Origin: Tetrapisispora phaffii CBS 4417 | Taxonomy: Eukaryota; Ascomycota; Saccharomycetes; Saccharomycetales; Saccharomycetaceae | Direction of reading: 5' to 3' | NCBI RefSeq assembly: GCF_000236905.1 | Contig: NC_016527.1 | Coordinates: 434,001 to 498,000, forward strand | DNA length: 64,000 nt | Part shown: piece by piece, positions 55,494-64,000 of the stretch | Layout: every line of letters begins with the position of its first letter | Position numbering within the stretch: position 1 is the stretch's first letter | Position numbers and translations under genes: made by a program | The notes under the pieces: generated by a model | The model's database searches: none | The model's input: only the letters and a program-made list of their open reading frames with translations | Told to the model about the DNA's origin: nothing

Positions 55494-56843
55494 CTATCGG
55501 TCTGTTAAAATATCTTTGATTAACCAATTCAATTCTTCACGTGAACCAATATTATTTTCATCGGTAGGCGTAAATGAAGGTTTCTCGTCCAGAAAATCAA
55601 CAAGATCATCAATACTACTTTTAGTTATCACTAATTCATCATCATTTAGTAGATCCAACGAAGATACTGTCAGTTTCGTGCTTTCGGACTGAACAAGATA
55701 TGGATATACATTGAATGCAGTATACATATCTTCATTAGTTAAAGAAATTGTTTGACCTTCATTTTGGTCTTCTAGCTGTTCAGATGGGCCAAGAGGTGCT
55801 ATTGGTTGGTATCTACTAGTTTCGTCTAGATCATAAAATTCCGTAGTATTTTTTTTGCTATACTTGACGGTGTCAATAACTGATTCAATTACATTTTTCA
55901 AATATTGATCCAATGCAAGGGATAAAATGTCAACAGAATTTGCATCAACAGCACCAACTAAACCATGCTCTCTAGAAATACCCAACATTCGAAGATAAAG
56001 ACTATCAGTATCAGGCAAGGAATGCGTGTCAATAGCCAACGGAGCGCTAAAGCCATTCATTACATCTTGACTCCATTCTGTTGGCGTCTTAAAGTTATTT
56101 TCCTTAACAAATTTCACTGATTCTTGATTTGTAACAATTGGAATTTTAGGAATAGTATCCAAACGTGCTTGTAAGACAGAGCACAAAACAAAACCACGTT
56201 TACCAGATTCCTTAGTGATTGCCCTTAATCTTTGTCTATCTATAGGTGGTAATGACATAACAATTTTTTTATAAGTTTCAATTTGAGAATTATGCTTATT
56301 GACCCTTTTTTTACTCATTTGAGAGCCACTTTTACCAAAGCCCCACGATCCCTCTGCATTAACCCCTAAAGGTGAATCACGTAATGCATTTGATAGAACT
56401 GATAACATGATTTGATTATGAAGCCGTATTAAAGTTTTTCGTACGTTTTTATGTAATGCTGGTGTTGTATTTGGAACGTTTGGTGGTACAAACAATAAAT
56501 CTATTTCGTTAGACAGTTCTTTGCGAGAAAGTTTACCTAACATAAACAAAGTGATAATCTGCGCATATCTTGCCCAACTTTCTCTCCCTAATATGTTTGT
56601 ATATTGTTCTATTAATGACTCTAAATCAACTCTTTTATTCAATTGCATATTAACTTTAGCTGTACTCACCATGGGGGATGCATCATTATTGATTTTAAGG
56701 GGTGTATTAATAACAGCAACTGATCTATTGTTAGGGTCGCTAACGGAATACGGTCTTGTTTCGCCATTTTTCATCGTCATTGTTTGACTAGACTCCAGTA
56801 GATCAGTGTTCATCACCGTTGGCCCAGGTTTCACAATAGACAT
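55494..56843 (-). CDS. HFI1: SAGA complex subunit Ada1
   Basis: Histone-fold adaptor needed for integrity of the SAGA coactivator. The 449-residue product has the conserved N-terminal block VDLESLIEQYTNILGRESWARYAQIITLFMLGKLS with the histone-fold-like partner region for Taf12. It is followed by the conserved LHNQIMLSVLSNALRDSPLG and a C-terminal part containing HGLVGAVDANSVDILSLALDQYLKNVIES. Position next to BBP1 and VIK1 matches S. cerevisiae YPL254W. It converges with CIK1/VIK1. Confidence 0.94.
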   Translation of the reverse strand: MSIVKPGPTVMNTDLLESSQTMTMKNGETRPYSVSDPNNRSVAVINTPLKINNDASPMVSTAKVNMQLNKRVDLESLIEQYTNILGRESWARYAQIITLFMLGKLSRKELSNEIDLLFVPPNVPNTTPALHKNVRKTLIRLHNQIMLSVLSNALRDSPLGVNAEGSWGFGKSGSQMSKKRVNKHNSQIETYKKIVMSLPPIDRQRLRAITKESGKRGFVLCSVLQARLDTIPKIPIVTNQESVKFVKENNFKTPTEWSQDVMNGFSAPLAIDTHSLPDTDSLYLRMLGISREHGLVGAVDANSVDILSLALDQYLKNVIESVIDTVKYSKKNTTEFYDLDETSRYQPIAPLGPSEQLEDQNEGQTISLTNEDMYTAFNVYPYLVQSESTKLTVSSLDLLNDDELVITKSSIDDLVDFLDEKPSFTPTDENNIGSREELNWLIKDILTDR

Positions 56844-57586
56844 TTATATATCGTGATATATTGTTGTTAATGCAGGACGATCGTAATATATTTTTTAAGC
56901 AATTATTCTATATTGGATATAAAACCTAATACAGATCTTCAACTTTGTATTTGAGAAACAATTGGGAAAATTTAGGATAACTGAAGTATTAAATGATTTA
57001 TACGATATTAAGCCAATTTCAGTTTACTTCGGAAAAAGACAAATATTGATAAACAACTTTCAACTTTACTTAAAAGTGCTGTCAACAATTACTCAATTAT
57101 AGCTAAATATCTCGAAATCCCTTTATTCATGTAACATCCCACATTAATCACTTATTTTATACATTTTATAACTTTTATAGAGATGACATTTGTTTAATCT
57201 TTCAAATTCATAGTAGAATATGTTTATTCTGTTTCTTGCAGTTCCGTATCGTACAAGATGACTAGTCATTTTAAGAAGACCTCATCTTAACATGAACAGT
57301 CTGACCGATGGTTTAGAAGTATACAGTTTCTACTTGTACACGATAGAAACCATTGCAACAGTGTGTTGTTGATACCAGTTGATACCAATTGTCCCTTGAT
57401 TAGATAAATTAGCTTATTTTGTTATAAAATATGAGTAACAAGAGAAGAATGAAATAAAAGACACATTGAAATATTTGATTGAATCTATTATTGTTCGTTT
57501 TATTGTTACAATTAAATTAATATCTATATAGGATGACACTAAATTCTTTTATTAATACATTACTTGTAGAACATTAGGCTGGTTTA
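56844..57586. other. Spacer upstream of HFI1, downstream of BBP1
   Basis: About 740 bp of A/T-rich sequence with the HFI1 promoter and BBP1 terminator. A weak ATGGTTT/AAACCAT inverted repeat lies near 57.3 kb. No gene is visible. Confidence 0.6.
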
Positions 57587-59020
57587 TCACAGGTAATCAG
57601 AATCAACGTTTATTTCCTTATATTTGGAATATTTATAGTTGTGGTCTGGAGAGTATCTGTTTTCAATTGAACTTAAGTCTGGGTTTCTGTTAAAAATATC
57701 ATCTAGCTTCAGATCTTGATCTGCTAGATATTTGGCTTTCTCATAATCTGAATGCTTGAATTTATCTTCTAAAAACTCTTTTTCGAAATATTCTTTCCCC
57801 TTAAGTTGACGTTGTTTATTGAATAATGTTTCTAATTCATCAAGTTTCGAAATATATTTCATTTTATCAATTTCATTTTTTTCTCTTAGTTTCTTATTTG
57901 TAATTTCTAATTCTACTATTTTATCATTTAAATTACTTATTTCCCTGTCCTTATCCATAACTTGAGCAACAAGTTTATCATCAACTTTTGGTGAGTTGTA
58001 ACTTAATTCGATGGCTTTGTTGCTTATTTTTTTTAATTCATCATATTTGCTATGCAATTTGTAGAAGTTATCAAATATCTTTTTGGACTGTAGTTTTTCA
58101 TTGTTCAATTCATTTTTAATTTCCATATATTTCATTTTATAACTTTCTTCCCGTTTCTTGTTTTCTTCTTTGCGACCTAATATATCCTTGTACATCAATT
58201 CAAGATCCCTACTATTTTTATCAAGTTTATCCAAAAGTGATAGATAATCTGATGTATGATCTTTAATTAGATTCTTATTACCATTATTCTTCAATGGAGA
58301 CGTGAACTTACCTGGCAACACTTGAGGACTCTCAGATCTCGAAATATTCGGAGCTTGGCTGCGATCAAAACGTTCGGATTCATTGCCTACTGTTTTCCTA
58401 AAAAGTGCAGATAAGAATGCCGGGTCTTGAGTTGGAACCTTTACATCGTCATAAAGCGTTGATGTTTTCCTGAAACCATTCGTTTTATTCGCAAAAGTAT
58501 CAGTGTTGTCATTGTATCCGGCATTCGACATGCTATTTGGATGAATTTCCACGGGAGCTAACAATTTCTCTATTTTTAGTCTTCTTTCTGGATCCATAAT
58601 ATAATCCAAATCCTGTTGCATATTCTTCACGTTGACATAGTTACCTTCATGTGTACTTTCATCCATGCCAGTTTGATATCTTTGATGAGAAAATCTGACT
58701 TTATTCTTTCTGTATTTATCATCGTTCACCAATGGATCCCGTAGCAGGTCATACTTATCATAAAATGCCTGGTTTGAGCCACCTGTCCATGAAGAAGATC
58801 GAGACCTGCCATGTTCGACCGTGCACTCATCATTATTTTCATGATATATATTATTAAACCTCTGATACTTATAATTCGTGTCATCCTGTGCAAATTCTTT
58901 GTATTTCCTCGTAGGTGAAACACTTGAACCAAATAATGCATCTTTTGTCCATTTAAACAGACCAGTTATCCCACCATGATCTTTGGGATTTATATCATTT
59001 GTGATAATATCTGCATTCAT
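57587..59020 (-). CDS. BBP1: Spindle pole body component Bbp1
   Basis: Part of the Mps2-Bbp1 complex that anchors the spindle pole body in the nuclear envelope. The 477-residue product is longer than the S. cerevisiae protein (385). The hallmark ITGLFKWTKDALFGS is at the N terminus, followed by an AQDDTNY motif. A divergent middle contains PGKFTSPLKN, and a C-terminal coiled coil runs from about 255 to 420. The start is the ATG at 59020 (MNADIITNDINPK). The open frame extends 18 codons further upstream but with no ATG. Confidence 0.92.
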   Translation of the reverse strand: MNADIITNDINPKDHGGITGLFKWTKDALFGSSVSPTRKYKEFAQDDTNYKYQRFNNIYHENNDECTVEHGRSRSSSWTGGSNQAFYDKYDLLRDPLVNDDKYRKNKVRFSHQRYQTGMDESTHEGNYVNVKNMQQDLDYIMDPERRLKIEKLLAPVEIHPNSMSNAGYNDNTDTFANKTNGFRKTSTLYDDVKVPTQDPAFLSALFRKTVGNESERFDRSQAPNISRSESPQVLPGKFTSPLKNNGNKNLIKDHTSDYLSLLDKLDKNSRDLELMYKDILGRKEENKKREESYKMKYMEIKNELNNEKLQSKKIFDNFYKLHSKYDELKKISNKAIELSYNSPKVDDKLVAQVMDKDREISNLNDKIVELEITNKKLREKNEIDKMKYISKLDELETLFNKQRQLKGKEYFEKEFLEDKFKHSDYEKAKYLADQDLKLDDIFNRNPDLSSIENRYSPDHNYKYSKYKEINVDSDYL

Positions 59021-59354
59021 GTCTCCAAAGAAAATATAAAACGGACTTAAATCAACGTATTCAAACAGTTCCAATGTCTATCCGTAATATCACCCACTCA
59101 CTGGTTCACCTTGCATCATCAGGAATACTCAAGATACAAAGAACACATTGTTTCATTTAAAGATGTTTGTGTTACTTTTATAAAATCGAATTCCACAAGA
59201 GTCGCGCGTAAGTAATTAACATAGTAAACACGATCTCGAAGGTTCATCAGATCTTACTATTTTAAACAAAAGTCTTTTAACGGAATTGGAAGAGCATGGG
59301 AAGACATGTGTATACATATGCGTATATGTGTTGTTATAAGAGTAGTTGAATTGC
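59021..59354. other. Divergent promoter region of BBP1 and the unidentified gene
   Basis: About 330 bp, no clear motif except A/T-rich runs. Confidence 0.55.
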
Positions 59355-60356
59355 ATGACGAAGATCACTCAAAGTGTGGTGGCTATGGATTCAATTGATA
59401 AAAACGTTCCAGTTCTTTGGCAAGATGATGAGTTCGTTATAAGGTACAATGTTGCAAAGAGTGTGCATAAACTAGTCTTGTCGATGAACAAGAGTGCTTC
59501 CGATTGCAATAACCAATCAAGTTTGAGAGGAGATGATGTACTATTGAAATGGACACATACCTGTCTTTCCATCGATCCTCAATCGTTCATACTGAAGAAG
59601 ACAGACCAAGTTTCTAGGATACAATTGGTATGGTGTCATGGAAACGTTGTATATTGCGATTCCTTGACTATTGATTCTCAAAATATTGTTGGTTTTGAGA
59701 CTGAGCCTCTAATTACTGTTGATTTTGATGTATCGGCTTACTATGTGATATGGAACCATGGCTTAGTGTTGTTGTATGAAAAACTGTCTTCGATTCTACA
59801 TGTCTTTGACACTGGATATAACAAGAAGATTGGAGAAATAGCGATGTATTCAACAGATCTCCATGATACTCCAATGCGAAGTTACGTTCTCTACAGTAGA
59901 AATCACGATTTATTTAGCGTTGTAGTTTTCGAATACGATTCTTCAATCAAGAAAACTATTCACTATTTGAACACTTATAGCCTGCCGAATTTCAATCTGA
60001 AGCATTACTCGAGATTACCAGAAGGTTACATCGATTATGTAATATTACAACCACAACCATCAACCATCAGAACGTGCAACACACTCAACAATGAAATAAT
60101 AACAATATGTTCATATTGCAATATATTGCAAAAAATAACAATCCAATGGTTCTCCTTCACAAATGAAACAAACACCAAACCATGGTTTGAGACCACCATA
60201 CGGGACTACAGCTTTAACATGGGAGCCACCATTAAAGACCATACTGTCAGCTTACTGTTGTCAAATAGCAACGCAACGGGCAAGCAACTATTTCGAGCAA
60301 CCTTTGACCCATTTTCATTATCGCAAGAATGGGAAATCAACCAAATAAATAACTAG
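59355..60356 (+). CDS. Unidentified protein of 333 residues
   Basis: I do not recognise this gene. The frame is open for 334 codons with ATG at 59355 (MTKITQSVVAMDSIDK) and a second at 59385. The composition is globular, not low-complexity, with many aromatic residues and alternating hydrophobic patterns (VSRIQLVWCHGNVVYCDSLTID, YYVIWNHGLVLLYEKLSSILHVFD), suggesting beta-sheet, perhaps a propeller or similar. There is no obvious membrane segment or signal peptide. It lies between BBP1 and ROT1, where S. cerevisiae has CLN1 or CLN2; it does not look like a cyclin. It could be a lineage-specific gene or an ancestral gene lost from S. cerevisiae. Confidence 0.75.
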   Translation: MTKITQSVVAMDSIDKNVPVLWQDDEFVIRYNVAKSVHKLVLSMNKSASDCNNQSSLRGDDVLLKWTHTCLSIDPQSFILKKTDQVSRIQLVWCHGNVVYCDSLTIDSQNIVGFETEPLITVDFDVSAYYVIWNHGLVLLYEKLSSILHVFDTGYNKKIGEIAMYSTDLHDTPMRSYVLYSRNHDLFSVVVFEYDSSIKKTIHYLNTYSLPNFNLKHYSRLPEGYIDYVILQPQPSTIRTCNTLNNEIITICSYCNILQKITIQWFSFTNETNTKPWFETTIRDYSFNMGATIKDHTVSLLLSNSNATGKQLFRATFDPFSLSQEWEINQINN

Positions 60357-60740
60357 AACCTCCCCCACTAGAACCCCCAGCATGAATCTCACTATATAAG
60401 AACATTTACATGTATAACATATACATAGCATTGTATATTCATTCTATTCATTTAGTGACGCTACTATTTAAATATCCATCATGTTACCCGAACAATGTGC
60501 ACCTTGAGGCTCAAAAGACACTTTCTTTGTTCAAATCTGCAAAGTCCATTTATAGTTTCTTTGAATCAGTGAACACTGTTGAATTGATCAACCTGGGATA
60601 CCGATTTAGAAGTTGTTCATATACATTTATTTGTTGCTGGGGGAGGGCTCGATGGTTAAACTTGCTAGTTTGGAGAGTTTGGAGAGTTTCCTTTAACGAT
60701 CGGCACGAACAATACATATACATATATAAACTAAAAAATA
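60357..60740. other. Promoter region of ROT1
   Basis: About 385 bp. It has a Reb1-type site at 60484-60490 and TATATAAA near 60722, only about 15 bp before the ATG. Another possible TATA is at 60392. The open frame at 60410-60811 overlaps ROT1 and is unsupported. Confidence 0.6.
60484..60490 (-). promoter_or_regulatory. Reb1-type binding site (TTACCCG)
   Basis: TTACCCG about 250 bp upstream of the ROT1 ATG, a typical promoter position. Confidence 0.55.
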
Positions 60741-61532
60741 ATGTTTGCGGTCATTTGGGTAACGTGTTTATTGCAATGTCTGCTTATGAACAGCATCGGT
60801 GTTGTGGCTGACGATAGTGTTCCTGACTATTCTGGAGATACTTTGCATGGTACTTGGTCTTCAAAATCAAACCAGGTTTTCACTGGTCCGGGTTTTTATG
60901 ATCCCGTTGATGAATTGTTAATAGAACCATCTTTACCAGGTATTTCCATTTCCTTTACTGAAGATGGTTTCTACGAAGAGGCATGGTACAGAGTCGCTGG
61001 TAATGCAAAGGATCCCCGTTGTCCTACTGCAGTTCTGATTTTCCAACATGGTAAATATGAGGTCTTAACAAACGGTACATTGAAATTATATCCTTTTGAG
61101 GTTGATGGAAGACAGTTATTAAGTGATCCATGTAACGACGGTGGCGTCTCTGCGTACACTAGATACAGTCAAGTTGGTACATACTTGTCATTTTACACAG
61201 TTTTAGATGATTACCATGGTGTTTTCAAATTACAACTGTTCGAATTCGACGGTACTCCATTGCAACCTCTATATTTGGCATACAGACCACCTATCATGTT
61301 ACCAACCATTACATTGAATCCAACTGCCTCTGGTTCTGAAGATTCCTCATCCGATGAAACTAGTTCTGCCGTAGCGAAGAGGTCCTTGAGATCTTTAGTG
61401 AAAAGAAATTTAGAAAACAGATACAAGACAAATGCAGTCAAGAAACAACGTAGTATCTTTAACTCAAGCACTGTTTGGTATGCATGTATGACAGTGATCT
61501 GTATTTGTTCTGCTGCATTCATCTTTTCATAA
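60741..61532 (+). CDS. ROT1: ER membrane protein Rot1, protein-folding and cell wall factor
   Basis: Essential ER protein with chaperone-like activity needed for beta-1,6-glucan synthesis and glycoprotein folding. The 263-residue product has an N-terminal signal sequence (about residues 1-24, ending near VVADD). A conserved luminal domain follows with GTWSSKSNQVFTGPGFYDP and an EAWYRV motif. N-glycosylation sequons NGT and NSS are visible. The protein ends with a single hydrophobic segment (VWYACMTVICICSAAFIFS), so a C-terminal anchor is likely. Position after CIK1 matches S. cerevisiae YMR200W. Confidence 0.95.
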   Translation: MFAVIWVTCLLQCLLMNSIGVVADDSVPDYSGDTLHGTWSSKSNQVFTGPGFYDPVDELLIEPSLPGISISFTEDGFYEEAWYRVAGNAKDPRCPTAVLIFQHGKYEVLTNGTLKLYPFEVDGRQLLSDPCNDGGVSAYTRYSQVGTYLSFYTVLDDYHGVFKLQLFEFDGTPLQPLYLAYRPPIMLPTITLNPTASGSEDSSSDETSSAVAKRSLRSLVKRNLENRYKTNAVKKQRSIFNSSTVWYACMTVICICSAAFIFS

Positions 61533-62273
61533 GTGCTGGAAGCCCTACTATTAAACGCCAAAGTTGAATTTTATAAAGGAAAAACGAAACAAGATAACAT
61601 ATGCAAGAAGATACACTAGAGTTAGAGAATACCAGTATGTTGATTTGTGAGTAAGGTATAAACACGCTAGACGTGGCAATTTCACAAAAGAACACATTCC
61701 TTTGACCTGAATTGCAAATGAAACTGAAGCACAAGCAAAAAATATATACAAAAACAATTTCAGGACAAAAACATAAACTGTACAACTATATAAATAGATA
61801 TATATATAGGTTTATTAACCTCAGGATAAATACTAACTTCACATATCATATTATCTTCTATTACTATTATAGTTTTATACTTGAAACATAGTCGTTATAT
61901 AGTGGAAATGATTCATTGACGGTTGATTCCTTTCAGCGCACGCTTCAAAATTCGCTAATAATTTTACAACGCCTACTTATCTTAATTAGTATTTTAATAC
62001 TAAATATATATAAGTGATAATAGTTGACAGTATTCTGATTAACTTTGTTTTTTATACTAAATCGATAACAAAAGATCAAAATAGCACTGTTTGCTTTCAT
62101 ATAGTTGCACATTGCAAGTAGACTTCTTTTAAGACACTCACGATATTTGTTAATTTTGCATAGTGTGAATTTTAGTATCGGCTCACAGAAATAGGGGAAT
62201 AATATTGTTCTATTGACAACTAAGGATATAACCACTTATTGTTACGGTGCCATTTAGTATAAATTATACAAAT
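61533..62273. other. Spacer between ROT1 and VPS27
   Basis: About 740 bp, A/T-rich, between two plus-strand genes. The S. cerevisiae orthologues of these genes are on different chromosomes, so a rearrangement breakpoint falls here or nearby. No repeat or tRNA gene is seen at the junction. Confidence 0.6.
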
Positions 62274-64000
62274 ATGACAGGACTTGTTGTTTATCCAAAC
62301 GAGTTAGACTCTTTGATTGAAGCTGCTACTAGTTCCAGCATTCCAAATGGGGATGTTGATCTACATGCTTCTTTGGAAATATCTGATATAATAAGATCTA
62401 AAAGAATCCCTCATAAAGATTCTATGCGATGTTTGAAGAAACGGATCATTGGTACTTATTCAAATCCAAATACCCAGTTAGCAAGTTGGAAATTGACAGA
62501 TATTTGTATAAAGAATGGTGGTACAGGATTCATCAAAGAAATATGTTCTAGAGAGTTTATGGATACAATGGAGAGTACCATCTTAAAATCTGAATTAGAT
62601 GCAGAGGTCAAGGATTTAGTGACAAAACTTGTTTACGAATTATATCTTGCATTTAAAAATGATTCACAGTTAAACTATGTTTCAAAAGTACACGATAAAC
62701 TAAAGGCAAGAGGTATTCAATTTCCTGATAATTTGATGGATTCTAGAAGCGCTCTTAATCTTTTTGATTCTAAAACACCAGCTGATTGGATCGATTCGGA
62801 TGCATGTATGATCTGTTCCAGGAAATTCTCTTTATTGAATAGAAGACATCATTGTAGATCATGTGGTGGTATATTTTGCCAGGATCATTCTTCAAACAAT
62901 ATCCAATTACCTGATTTAGGAATTCACGATCTGGTTAGAGTATGTGATAATTGTTACGATGATTATGATATTAAAAATTCCGGAGGAAGCTCTAAACCAA
63001 GAATACACCACCATAAAAGTGACAAGAACAAAGAATATTTTGATGCAGAAGAAGAACAATTAAGAAAAGCAATTAAGTTATCACTTAAGGAAAATCACCA
63101 ATCAAACCAATACAATAATAAAACAGAACCAATTGTTCCTTATGTGAACCATGAAGATGCTCCTAAAGATACCATTAACACTGAAGAAATTGATAATGAC
63201 CCAGAATTGAAAGCTGCTATTGAAGCTAGTTTGAAGCAATCTGAAATTGACAAGGATAAAAGACTTCAATTGGAACAATATTCACAGCAGCAGCAGGAGC
63301 AACAACAGGGTACATATTACCGAAATCCAAACATTAACCAAGCATCTATTCAACAAAGTGCACCTTATAACAGTTATGAAATTTCCTCTGAAGAGGAGAA
63401 CAACATTTACCTGTTTGCATCACTTGTTGAGAAACTGAAAAACAAACCTACAACAGAAGTTCTTGAAGATCAACAACTCCAAGCCCTATATCAAAAAGTT
63501 GTTCAATCAAGGCCAAGATTAAACAATTCTTTAAATGATACTGTAACAAAGTATAACACATTAATTGAAATGAATGGTAAAATTTCCAATATTATGAATA
63601 TATATGATGAGTTATTGGAAAATCAACTAAATTCTATTAACGTAAGACAAACATATGCCGCACCTGTTGTGCCATCAGATCCTTACACGTATTATCAACA
63701 GCAAAGTGCTCAACCTCACCAAAGTAATACGCATTTACAGCAGCATCAAGTAGCAAATGAAATAGTGCAACCGACACAAGTTAAAGAGGAATCCACATTG
63801 AAAGCTCTTGGTAATCTTGTCATAGATAATCAAAAACCTAATAATGCTATCATATCTCCATACCCAATAGAAGAAAGTGAACCAGAGCCTGTAGTTACAC
63901 ATCTAAAAGTGGCAACTGAACCTCCTTATAGCGATAATGAACTTAAAATCGGTTCCTCCACTGAATTTGCACCGATAGATGGTTCTGCAGATTCACCACT
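62274..64000 (+). CDS. VPS27: ESCRT-0 subunit Vps27, N-terminal part (partial, runs off window)
   Basis: Endosomal sorting protein that binds ubiquitinated cargo and PI3P and recruits ESCRT-I. About 575 codons lie in the window with no stop; the family is a little over 600 residues. A VHS domain covers about 1-150. The FYVE zinc finger is at about 177-230, with CMICSRKFS, the RRHHCR motif and CDNC. Two ubiquitin-interacting motifs follow near residues 258 (EEQLRKAIKLSLKE) and 308 (PELKAAIEASLKQSE). A helical region for Hse1 binding comes next, then a Gln-rich part with PSDP, the ESCRT-I-binding type motif. Confidence 0.96.
   Translation, partial: MTGLVVYPNELDSLIEAATSSSIPNGDVDLHASLEISDIIRSKRIPHKDSMRCLKKRIIGTYSNPNTQLASWKLTDICIKNGGTGFIKEICSREFMDTMESTILKSELDAEVKDLVTKLVYELYLAFKNDSQLNYVSKVHDKLKARGIQFPDNLMDSRSALNLFDSKTPADWIDSDACMICSRKFSLLNRRHHCRSCGGIFCQDHSSNNIQLPDLGIHDLVRVCDNCYDDYDIKNSGGSSKPRIHHHKSDKNKEYFDAEEEQLRKAIKLSLKENHQSNQYNNKTEPIVPYVNHEDAPKDTINTEEIDNDPELKAAIEASLKQSEIDKDKRLQLEQYSQQQQEQQQGTYYRNPNINQASIQQSAPYNSYEISSEEENNIYLFASLVEKLKNKPTTEVLEDQQLQALYQKVVQSRPRLNNSLNDTVTKYNTLIEMNGKISNIMNIYDELLENQLNSINVRQTYAAPVVPSDPYTYYQQQSAQPHQSNTHLQQHQVANEIVQPTQVKEESTLKALGNLVIDNQKPNNAIISPYPIEESEPEPVVTHLKVATEPPYSDNELKIGSSTEFAPIDGSADSP

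Noticed and set aside
60410..60811. 133-codon frame upstream of and overlapping ROT1
   Set aside because: It overlaps the ROT1 start in another frame, contains the promoter motifs and has no recognisable domain.

Overview
This window is nuclear DNA of a budding yeast of the family Saccharomycetaceae. The evidence is AT-rich, mostly intronless coding sequence, one ribosomal protein gene with a classic GTATGT...TACTAAC...AG intron, long A/T-rich spacers, and two dozen genes readily recognised as orthologues of Saccharomyces cerevisiae genes. The gene order interleaves two duplicated S. cerevisiae tracts: chromosome XVI left arm (FAS2, SSO1, ENV7, SUI3, YAR1, HSP82, RBD2, GAL4, GYP5, RPL36B, ICY2, YAH1, VIK1, HFI1, BBP1) and chromosome XIII (SSO2, ADD37, RTP1, HSC82, MRPS17, GCV2, SGS1, GYL1, RPL36A, ICY1, YMR196W, VTI1, CIK1, ROT1). 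Orientation is preserved throughout. Several genes expected in an unduplicated ancestor (NSL1, VMA11, RVB2, IQG1, SRP68, CLN1/2 and others) are absent. This suggests a post-whole-genome-duplication species outside Saccharomyces (Vanderwaltozyma, Tetrapisispora, Naumovozyma or Kazachstania type) that kept a different subset of the duplicates. I cannot name the species.

Layout. 1-5 kb: the 5' part of FAS2 and an SSO-type syntaxin, both minus strand, each with a spacer of about 2 kb upstream. 7-12 kb: ENV7 kinase (plus), a 3.2 kb gene-free stretch, then a small ADD37-like gene. 13-22 kb: SUI3 and YAR1 (minus), RTP1 and HSP82 (plus). 22-37 kb: RBD2, MRPS17, GCV2, SGS1 and GAL4. The SGS1/GAL4 divergent spacer holds an unusually GC-rich island, a TG-rich tract and two inverted repeats. 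37-46 kb: GYP5/GYL1, intron-containing RPL36, a 3.1 kb gene-free stretch and ICY1/ICY2. 46.5-62 kb: a 314-base assembly gap, YMR196W, VTI1, YAH1, CIK1/VIK1, HFI1, BBP1, one gene I cannot identify, and ROT1. 62.3 kb to the end: the 5' part of VPS27, which is not a neighbour of ROT1 in S. cerevisiae and marks a synteny breakpoint.

The genes are a housekeeping mix. Membrane traffic is the best represented theme (SSO, VTI1, GYP5, VPS27, ENV7, RBD2). Others serve fatty acid synthesis, translation, chaperoning, glycine catabolism, genome stability, galactose control, SAGA transcription, spindle/karyogamy, Fe-S assembly and cell wall folding. They are not an operon; neighbours share promoters only where divergent.

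I found no mobile element, tRNA gene, rRNA gene, CRISPR array or clear centromere. The unexplained signals are mostly non-coding: a 26-bp perfect palindrome upstream of FAS2, a strong 12-bp-stem hairpin upstream of SUI3, two 20-bp perfect palindromes, and the GC-rich island before GAL4. In the proteins, the ENV7 kinase has lost the HRD aspartate, and one gene at 59.4-60.4 kb is unrecognised.
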